A stretch of DNA of 64,000 bases from Cavia porcellus (taxonomy: Eukaryota; Chordata; Mammalia; Rodentia; Caviidae), in NCBI RefSeq assembly GCF_034190915.1, contig NW_026947695.1, forward strand, positions 186,001 to 250,000, in the 5' to 3' direction. Each line of letters opens with the position of its first letter. Positions within the stretch are counted from its first letter, which is position 1. Both the position numbers and the translations under genes were made by a program. The notes beneath the pieces are model-generated. The model had not been told where the DNA came from. It made no database searches and saw only the letters and a program-made list of their open reading frames with translations. Below, piece after piece: positions 52,201 through 63,200 of this stretch.

Positions 52201-54280
52201 TTCACTAGTAGCAGTGAGAAAAACATCACGGGGTGGTGCGCATTGTATGGGTGTGTGTTACACTAGATTCACTAGTAGCAGTGAGAAAAACATCACGGGG
52301 TGGTGCGCATTGTATGGGTGTGTGTTACATTAGATTCACTAGTAGCAGTGAGAAAAACATCACGGGATGGTGCGCATTGTATGGGTGTGTGTTACATTAC
52401 ATTCACTAGTAGGAGTGAGAAAAACATCACGGGGTGGTGCGCATTGTATGGGTGTGTGTTACATTACATTCACTACTAGGAGTGAGAAAAACATCACGGG
52501 GTGGTGCGCATTGTATGGGTGTTTGTTACATTAGATTCACTAGTAGCAGTGAGAAAAACATCACGGGGTGGTGCGCATTGTATGGGTGTGTGTTACATTA
52601 CATTGACTAGTAGGAGTGAGAAAAACATCACGGGGTGGTGCGCATTGTATGGGTGTGTGTTACATTACATTCACTAGTAGTAGTGAGAAAAACATCAAGG
52701 GGTGGTGCGCATTGTATGGGTGTGTGTTACATTACATTGACTAGTAGGAGTGAGAAAAACATCACGGGGTGGTGCGCATTGTATGGGTCTGTGTTACATT
52801 AGATTCACTAGTTGAGTGAGGAAAACATCACCGGGTGGTGCGCATTGTATGGGTGTGTGTTACATTACATTCACTAGTAGGAGTGAGATAAACATCACGG
52901 GGAGGTGCGCATTGTATGGGTGTGTGTTACAATACATTCAATAGTAGGAGTGGAAAAACATCACGGGGTGGTGCACATTGTATGGGTGTGTGTTACATTA
53001 CATTCACTAGTAGGAGTGAGAAAAACATCACGGTGTGGTGCGCATTGTATGGGTGTGTGTTACATTACATTCTCTAGTAGGAGTGAGAAAAACATCACGG
53101 GGTTGTGCGCATTGTATGGGTGTGTGTAACATTAGATTCACTAGTAGGAGTGAGAAAAACATCACGGGGTGGTGCGCATTTTATTTGGTTTGTGTTACAT
53201 TAGATTCACTAGTAGGAGTGAGAAAAACATCACGGGGTGGTGCGCATTGTATGGGTGTGTGTTACATTACATTCACTAGTAGGAGTGAGAAAAACATCAC
53301 GGGGTGGTGCGCATTGTATGGGTGTGTGTTACATTAGATTCACTAGTAGCAGTGAGAAAAACATCACGGGGTGGTGCGCATTGTATGGGTGTGTGTTACA
53401 TTACATTCACTAGTAGGAGTGAGAAAAACATCACGGGGTGGTGCGCATTTTATGGGTGTGTGTTACATTACATTCACTAGGAGGAGTGAGAAAAATAACG
53501 GGGTGGTGCGCATTGTATGGGTGTGTGTTACATTACATTCACTAGTAGCAGTGAGAAAAACATCACGGGGTGGTGCGCATCGAATGGGTGTGTGTTACAT
53601 TACATTCACTAGTAGCAGTGAGAAAAACATCACGGGGTGGTGCGCATCGTATGGGTGTGTGTTACATTAGATTCACTAGTAGCAGTGAGAAAAACATCAC
53701 GGGGTGGTGCGCATCGTATGGGCGTGTGTTACATTAGATTCACTAGTAGCAGTGAGAAAAACATCACGGGGTGGTGCGCATTGTATGGGTGTGTGTTACA
53801 TTAGATTCACTAGTAGCAGTGAGAAAAACATCACGGGGTGGTGCGCATTGTATGGGTGTGTGTTACATTACATTCACTAGTAGCAGTGAGAAAAACATCA
53901 CGTGGTGGTGCGCATTGTATGGGTGTGTGCTACATTACATTCACTAGTAGCAGTGAGAAAAACATCACGGGGTGGTGCGCTTTGTATGGGTGTGTGTTAC
54001 ATTACATTCACTAGTAGCAGTGAGAAAAACATCACGGTGTGGTGCGCATTGTATGGGTGTGTGTTACATTACATTCACTAGTAGGAGTGAGAAAAACATC
54101 ACGGGGTGGTGCGCATTGTATGGGTGTGTGTTACATTAGATTCACTAGTAGCAGTGAGAAAAACATCACGGGGTGGTGCGCATTGTATGGGTGTGTGTTA
54201 CATTACATTCACTAGTAGGACTGAGAAAAACATCACGGGGTGGTGCGCATTGTATGGGTGTGTGTTACATTAGATTCACT
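49271..54280 (+). repeat. Module piece D, repeats 33.64-38.65 kb at 15,633 bp
   Basis: ATTATATGGG at about 49,371, shared only with 33,738 among the copies, fixes this piece as a copy of module A itself rather than of B or C. Markers keep a constant 15,633-bp offset: two GTTACGTTAC monomers near 50.52 and 50.59 kb, ACAATACA at 52929, the aberrant monomer at 53,174, AAAAATAACGGG near 53,500 and GGACTGAG at 54218. Just after that, CGGTGTGG of 38.67 kb is CGGGGTGG, and the next unit starts. Confidence 0.85.
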
Positions 54281-57200
54281 AGTAGGAGTGAGAAAAACAT
54301 CACGGGGTGGTGCGCATTGTATGGGTGTGTGTTACATTAGATTCACTAGTAGGAGTGAGAAAAACATCACGGGGTGGTGCGCATTGTATGGGTGTGTGTT
54401 ACATTACATTCACTAGTAGGAGTGAGAAAAACATCACGGGGTGGTGCGCATTGTATGGGTGTGTGTTACATTACATTCACTAGTAGGAGTGAGAAAAACA
54501 TCACGGGGTGGTGCGCATTGTATGGGTGAGTGTTACATTAGATTCACTAGTAGGAGTGAGAAAAACATCACGGGGTGGTGCGCATTGTATGGGTGTGTGT
54601 TACATTACATTCACTAGTAGGAGTGAGAAAAACATCACGGGGCGGTGCGCATTGTATGGGTGTGTGTTACATTACATTCACTAGTAGGAGTGAGAAAAAC
54701 ATCACGGGGCGGTGCGCATTGTATGGGTGTGTGTTACATTACATTCTCTACTAGGAGTGAGAAAAACATCACGGGGTGGTGCGCATTGTATGGGTGTGTG
54801 TTACATTAGATTCACTAGTAGGAGTGAGAAAAACATCACGGTGTGGTGCGCATTGTATGGGTGTGTGTTACATTACATTCACTAGTAGCAGTGAGAAAAA
54901 CATCACGGGGTGGTGCTCATTGTATGAGTGTGTTACATTACATTCACTACTAGGAGTGAGAAAAACATCACGGGGCAGTGCGCATTGTATGCGTGTGTGT
55001 TACATTAGATTCACTAGTAGGAGTGAGAAAAACATCACGGGGCGGTGCGCATTGTATCGGTGTGTGTTACATTACATTCACTAGTAGGAGTGAGAAAATC
55101 ATCACGGGGTGGTGCGCATTGTATGGGTGTGTGTTACATTACATTCACTAGTAGCAGTGAGAAAAACATCACGGGGTGGTGCGCATTGTATGGGTGTGTG
55201 TTACATTACATTCACTAGTAGCAGTGAGAAAAACATCACGGGGTGGTGCGCATTGTATGGGTGTGTGTTACACTAGATTCACTAGTAGCAGTGAGAAAAA
55301 CATCACGGGGTGGTGCGCATTGTATGGGTGTGTGTTACATTAGATTCACTAGTAGCAGTGAGAAAAACATCACGGGATGGTGCGCATTGTATGGGTGTGT
55401 GTTACATTACATTCACTAGTAGGAGTGAGAAAAACATCACGGGGTGGTGCGCATTGTATGGGTGTGTGTTACATTACATTCACTACTAGGAGTGAGAAAA
55501 ACATCACGGGGTGGTGCGCATTGTATGGGTGTTTGTTACATTAGATTCACTAGTAGCAGTGAGAAAAACATCACGGGGTGGTGCGCATTGTATGGGTGTG
55601 TGTTACATTACATTGACTAGTAGGAGTGAGAAAAACATCACGGGGTGGTGCGCATTGTATGGGTGTGTGTTACATTACATTCACTAGTAGTAGTGAGAAA
55701 AACATCAAGGGGTGGTGCGCATTGTATGGGTGTGTGTTACATTACATTGACTAGTAGGAGTGAGAAAAACATCACGGGGTGGTGCGCATTGTATGGGTCT
55801 GTGTTACATTAGATTCACTAGTTGAGTGAGGAAAACATCACCGGGTGGTGCGCATTGTATGGGTGTGTGTTACATTACATTCACTAGTAGGAGTGAGATA
55901 AACATCACGGGGAGGTGCGCATTGTATGGGTGTGTGTTACAATACATTCAATAGTAGGAGTGGAAAAACATCACGGGGTGGTGCACATTGTATGGGTGTG
56001 TGTTACATTACATTCACTAGTAGGAGTGAGAAAAACATCACGGTGTGGTGCGCATTGTATGGGTGTGTGTTACATTACATTCTCTAGTAGGAGTGAGAAA
56101 AACATCACGGGGTTGTGCGCATTGTATGGGTGTGTGTAACATTAGATTCACTAGTAGGAGTGAGAAAAACATCACGGGGTGGTGCGCATTTTATTTGGTT
56201 TGTGTTACATTAGATTCACTAGTAGGAGTGAGAAAAACATCACGGGGTGGTGCGCATTGTATGGGTGTGTGTTACATTACATTCACTAGTAGGAGTGAGA
56301 AAAACATCACGGGGTGGTGCGCATTGTATGGGTGTGTGTTACATTAGATTCACTAGTAGCAGTGAGAAAAACATCACGGGGTGGTGCGCATTGTATGGGT
56401 GTGTGTTACATTACATTCACTAGTAGGAGTGAGAAAAACATCACGGGGTGGTGCGCATTTTATGGGTGTGTGTTACATTACATTCACTAGGAGGAGTGAG
56501 AAAAATAACGGGGTGGTGCGCATTGTATGGGTGTGTGTTACATTACATTCACTAGTAGCAGTGAGAAAAACATCACGGGGTGGTGCGCATCGAATGGGTG
56601 TGTGTTACATTACATTCACTAGTAGCAGTGAGAAAAACATCACGGGGTGGTGCGCATCGTATGGGTGTGTGTTACATTAGATTCACTAGTAGCAGTGAGA
56701 AAAACATCACGGGGTGGTGCGCATCGTATGGGCGTGTGTTACATTAGATTCACTAGTAGCAGTGAGAAAAACATCACGGGGTGGTGCGCATTGTATGGGT
56801 GTGTGTTACATTAGATTCACTAGTAGCAGTGAGAAAAACATCACGGGGTGGTGCGCATTGTATGGGTGTGTGTTACATTACATTCACTAGTAGCAGTGAG
56901 AAAAACATCACGTGGTGGTGCGCATTGTATGGGTGTGTGCTACATTACATTCACTAGTAGCAGTGAGAAAAACATCACGGGGTGGTGCGCTTTGTATGGG
57001 TGTGTGTTACATTACATTCACTAGTAGCAGTGAGAAAAACATCACGGTGTGGTGCGCATTGTATGGGTGTGTGTTACATTACATTCACTAGTAGGAGTGA
57101 GAAAAACATCACGGGGTGGTGCGCATTGTATGGGTGTGTGTTACATTAGATTCACTAGTAGCAGTGAGAAAAACATCACGGGGTGGTGCGCATTGTATGG

Positions 57201-57290
57201 GTGTGTGTTACATTACATTCACTAGTAGGACTGAGAAAAACATCACGGGGTGGTGCGCATTGTATGGGTGTGTGTTACATTAGATTCACT
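51271..57290 (+). repeat. 3,010-bp (45-monomer) tandem pair
   Basis: The unit from about 51,271 to 54,280 recurs from 54,281 to 57,290 at an offset of 3,010 bp. CTCTACTAGG, GGGCAGTGCGC with ATGCGTGTG, TTGAGTGAGG, ACAATACA (52929 and 55939), the aberrant monomer (53,174 and 56,184) and AAAAATAACGGG are all in register. I saw no difference inside the pair except at the ends, so it is among the youngest events in the window. Confidence 0.85.
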
Positions 57291-60200
57291 AGTAGGAGTG
57301 AGAAAAACATCACGGTGTGGTGCGCATTGTATGGGTGTGTGTTACATTAGATTCACTAGTAGGAGTCAGAAAAACATCACGGGGTGGTGAACATTGTATG
57401 GGTGTGTGTTACATTAAATTCACTAGTAGGAGTGAGAAAAACATCACGGGGTGGTGCGCATTTTATGGGTGTGTGTTACATTACATTCACTAGTAGCAGT
57501 GAGAAAAACATCACGGGGTGGTGCGCATTGTATGGGTGTGTTACATTACATTCACTAGTAGCAGTGAGAAAAACATCACGGGGTGGTGCGCATTGTATGG
57601 GTGTGTGTTACATTAGATTCACTAGTAGCAGTGAGAAAAACATCACGGGGTGGTGCGCATTGTATGGGTGTGTGTTACATTAGATTCACTAATAGCAGTG
57701 AGAAAAACATCACGGGGTGGTGCGCATTGTATGGGTGTGTGTTACATTAGATTCACTAGTAGCAGTGAGAAAAACATCACGGGGTGGTGCGCATTGTATG
57801 GGTGTGTGTTACATTAAATTCACTAGTAGCAGTGAAAAAAACATCACGGGGTGGTGCGCATTGTATGGGTGTGTGTTACATTAGATTCACTAGTAGCAGT
57901 AAGAAAAACATCACGGGGTGGTGCGCATTGTATGGGTGTGTGTTACATTACATTCACTAGTAGCCGTGAGAAAAACATCACGGGGTGGTGCGCATTGTAT
58001 GGGTGTGTGTTACATTACATTCACTAGTAACAGTGAGAAAAACATCACGGGGTGGTGCGCATTGTATGGGTGTGTTACATTACATTCACTAGTAGCAGTG
58101 AGAAAAACATCACGGGGTGGTGCGCATTGTATGGGTGTGTGTTACATTAGATTCACTAGTAGCAGTGAGAAAAACATCACGGTGTGGTGCGCATTGTATG
58201 GGTGTGTGTTACATTAGATTCACTAGTAGCAGTGAAAAAAACATCACGGGGTGGTGCGCATTGTATGGGTGTGTGTTACATTACATTCACTAGTAGGAGT
58301 GAGAAAAACATCACGGGGTGGTGCGCATTGTATGGGTGTGTGTTACATTAGATTCACTAGTAGGAGTGAGAAAAACATCACGGGGTGTTGCGCATTGTAT
58401 GGGTGTGAGTTACATTACATTCACTAGTAGGAGTGAGAAAAACATCACGGGGTGGTGCGCATTGTATGGGTGTGTGTTACATTACATTCACTAGTAGGAG
58501 TGAGAGAAACATCACGGGGTGGTGCGCATTGTATGGGTGTGTGTTACATTACATTCACTAGTAGGAGTGAGAAAAACATCACGGGGTGGTCCGCATTGTA
58601 TGGGTGTGTGTTACATTACATTCTCTAGTAGGAGTGAGAAAAACATCACGGGGTGGTGTGCATTGTATGGGTGTGTGTTACATTACATTCACTAGTAGGA
58701 GTGAGAAAAACATCACGGGGTGGTGCGCATTGTATGGGTGTGTGTTACATTACATTCACTAGTAGCCGTGAGAAAAACATCACGGGGTGGTGCGCATTGT
58801 ATGGGTGTGTGTTACATTAGATTCACTAGTAAGAGTGAGAAAAACATCACGGGGTGGTGCGCATTGTATGGGTGTATGTTACATTAGATTCACTAGTAGC
58901 AGTGAGAAAAACATCACGGGGTGGTGCGCATTGTATGGGTGTGTGTTACATTAGATTCACTAGTAGGAGTGAGAAAAACATCACGGGGTGGTGCGCATTG
59001 TATGGGTGTGTGTTACATTACATTCACTAGTAGCAGTGAGAAAAACATCACGGGGTGGTGCGCATTGTATGGGTGTGTGTTACATTACATTCACTAGTAG
59101 CAGTGAGAAAAACATCACGGGGTGGTGCGCATTGTATGGGTGTGTGTTACATTACATTCACGAGTAGCAGTGAGAAAAACATCACGGGGTGGTGCGCATT
59201 GTATGGGTGTGTGTTACATTACATTCACTAGTAGGAGTGAGAAAAACATCACGGGGTGGTGCGCATTGTATGGGTGTGTGTTACATTACATTCACGAGTA
59301 GGAGTGAGAAAAACATCACGGGGTGGTGCGCGTTGTATGGGTGTGTGTTACATTACATTCACTAGTAGGAGTGAGAAAAACATCACGGGGTGGTGCTCAT
59401 TGTATGAGTGTGTTACATTACATTCACTACTAGGAGTGAGAAAAACATCACGGGGCGGTGCGCATTGTATGGGTGTGTGTTACATTACATTCACTAGTAG
59501 CAGTGAGAAAAACATCACGGGGCGGTGCGCATTGTATGGGTGTGTGTTACATTACATTCACTAGTAGGAGTGAAAAAAACATCACGGGGTGGTGCGCATT
59601 GTATGGGTGTGTGTTACATTACATTCACTAGTAGGAGTGAGAAAAACATCACGGGGTGGTGCGCATTGTATGGGTGTGTGTCACATTAGATTCACTAGTA
59701 GGAGTGAGAAAAACATCACGGGGTGGTGCGCATTGTATGGGTGTGTGTTACATTACATTCACTAGTAGGAGCTAGAAAAACATCACGGGGTGGTGCGCAT
59801 TGTATGGGTGTGTGTTACATTACATTCACTAGTAGGAGTGAGAAAAACATCACGGGGTGGTGTGCATTGTATGAGTGTGTTACATTAGATTCACTAGTAG
59901 GAGTGAGAAAAACATCACTGTGTGGTGCGCATTGTATGGGTGTGTGTTACATTAGATTCACTAGTAGGAGTGAGAAAAACATCACGGTGTGGTGCGCATT
60001 GTATGGGTGTGTGTTACATTACATTCACTAGTAGGAGTGAGAAAAACATCACGGGGTGGTGCGCATTGTATGGGTGTGTGTTACATTAGATTCACTAGTA
60101 GGAGTGAGAAAAACATCACGGGGTGGTGCGCATTGTATGGGTGTGTGTTACATTAGATTCACTAGTAGGAGTCAGAAAAACATCACGGGGTGGTGCGCAT

Positions 60201-63200
60201 TGTATGGGTGTGTGTTACATTAAATTCACTAGTAGGAGTGAGAAAAACATCACGGGGTGGTGCGCATTGTATGGGTGTGTGTTACATTACATTCACTAGT
60301 AGCCGTGAGAAAAACATCACGGGGTGGTGCGCATTGTATGGGTGTGTGTTACATTACATTTACTAGTAACAGTGAGAAAAACATCACGGGGTGGTGCGCA
60401 TTGTATGGGTGTGTTACATTACATTCACTAATAGCAGTGAGAAAAACATCACGGGGTGGTGCGCATTGTATGGGTGTGTGTTACATTAGATTCACTAGTA
60501 GCAGTGAGAAAAACATCACGGGGTGGTGCGCATTGTATGGGTGTGTGTTACATTAGATTCACTAGTAGCAGTGAGAAAAACATCACGGGGTGGTGCGCAT
60601 TGTATGGGTGTGTGTTACATTTGATTCACTAGTAGCAGTGAGAAAAACATCACGGGGTGGTGCGCATTTTATGGGTGTGTGTTACATTAGATTCACTAGT
60701 AGCAGTGAAAAAAACATCACGGGGTGGTGCGCATTGTATGGGTGTGTGTTACATTAGATTCACTAGTAGCAGTGAGAAAAACATCACGGGGTGGTGCGCA
60801 TTGTATGGGTGTGTGTTACATTACATTCACTAGTACGAGTGAGAAAAACATCACGGGGTGGTGCGCATTGTATGGGTGTGTGTCACATTAGATTCACTAG
60901 TAGGAGTGAGAAAAACATCACGGGGTGGTGCGCATTGTATGGGTGTGTGTTACATTACATTCACTAGTAGCAGTGAGAAAAACATCACGGGGTGGTGCGC
61001 ATTGTATGGGTGTGTGTTACATTAGATTCACTAGTAGCAGTGAGAAAAACATCACGGGGTGGTGCGCATTGTATGGGTGTGTGTTACATTACATTCACTA
61101 GTAGCAGTGAGAAAAACATCACGGGGTGGTGCGCATTGTATGGGTGTGTGTTACATTAGATTCACTAGTAGCAGTGAGAAAAACATCACGGGGTGGTGCG
61201 CATTGTATGAGTGTGTGTTACATTAGATTCACTAGTAGCAGTGAGAAAACATCACGGGGTGGTGCGCATTGTACGGGTGTGTGTTACATTAGATTCACTA
61301 GTAGCAGTGAGAAAAACATCACGGGGTGGTGCGCATTGTATGGGTGTGTGTTACATTAGATTCACTAGTAGCAGTGAAAAAAACATCACGGGGTGGTGCG
61401 CATTGTATGGGTTTGTGTTACATTAGATTCACTAGTAGCAGTGAGAAAAACATCACGGGGTGGTGCGCATTGTATGGGTGTGTGTTACATTACATTCACT
61501 AGTACGAGTGAGAAAAACATCACGGGGTGGTGCGCATTGTATGGGTGTGTGTTACATTAGATTCACTAGTAGGAGTGAGAAAAACATCACGGGGTGTTGC
61601 GCATTGTATGGGTGTGAGTTACATTACATTCACGAGTAGGAGTGAGAAAAACATCACGGGGTGGTGCGCATTGTATGGGTGTGTGTTACATTACATTCAC
61701 TAGTAGGAGTGAGAAAAACATCACGGGGTGGTGCGCATTGTATGGGTGTGTGTTACATTACATTCACTAGTAGGAGTGAGAAAAATATCACGGGGTGGTG
61801 AGCATTGTATGGGTGTGTGTTACATTACATTCTCTAGTAGGAGTGAGAAAAACATCACGGGGTGGTGCGCATTGTATGGGTGTGTGTTACATTACATGCA
61901 CTAGTAGGAGTGAGAAAAACATCACGGGGTGGTGCGCATTGTATGGGTGTGTGTTACATTACATTCACTAGTAGGAGTGAGAAAAACATCACGGGTTGGT
62001 GCGCATTGTATGGGTGTGTGTTACATTAGATTCACTAGTAAGAGTGAGAAAAACATCACGGGGTGGTGCGCATTGTATGGGTGTGTGTTACATTAGATTC
62101 ACTAGTAGCAGTGAGAAAAACATCACGGGGTGGTGCGCATTGTATGGGTGTGTGTTACATTAGATTCACTAGTAGGAGGGAGAAAAACATCACGGGGTGG
62201 TGCGCATTGTATGGGGGTGTGTTACATTACATTCACTAGTAGCAGTGAGAAAAACATCACGGGGTGGTGCGCATTGTATCGGTGTGTGTTACATTACATT
62301 CACTAGTAGCAGTGAGAAAAACATCACGGGGTGGTGCGCATTGTATGGGTGTGTGTTACATTACATTCACTAGTAGGAGTGAGAAAAACATCACGGTGTG
62401 GTGCGCATTGTATGGGTGTGTGTTACATTACATTCACGAGTAGGAGTGAGAAAAACATCACGGGGTGGTGCGCATTGTATGGGTGTGTGTTACATTACAT
62501 TCACTAGTAGGAGTGAGAAAAACTTCACGGGGTGGTGCTCATTGTATGAGTGTGTTACATTACATTCACTACTAGGAGTGAGAAAAACATCACGGGGCGG
62601 TGCGCATTGTATGGGTGTGTGTTACATTACATTCACTAGTAGCAGTGAGAAAAACATCACGGGGTGGTGCGCATTGTATGAGTGTGTGTTACATTACATT
62701 CACTAGTAGGAGTGAGAAAAACATCACGGGGTGGTGCGCATTGTATGGGTGTGTGTTACATTACATTCACTAGTAAGAGTGAGAAAAACATCACGGGGTG
62801 GTGCGCATTGAATGGGTGTGTGTTACATTAGATTCACTAGTAGGAGTGAGAAAAACATCACGGGGTGGTGCGCATTGTATGGGTGAGTGTTACATTAGAT
62901 TCACTAGTAGGAGTGAGAAAAACATCACGGGGTGGTGCGCATTGTATGGGTGTGTGTTACATTACATTCACTAGTAGGAGTGAGAAAAACATCACGGGGT
63001 GGTGCGCATTGTATGGGTGTGTGTTACATTACATTCACTAGTAGCAGTGAGAAAAACATCACGGGGTGGTGCGCATTGTATGGGTGTGTGTTACATTACA
63101 TTCACTAGTAGGAGTGAGAAAAACATCACGGGGTGGTGCGCATTGTATGGGTGTGTGTTACATTACATTCACTAGTAGGAGTGAGAAAAACATCACGGGG

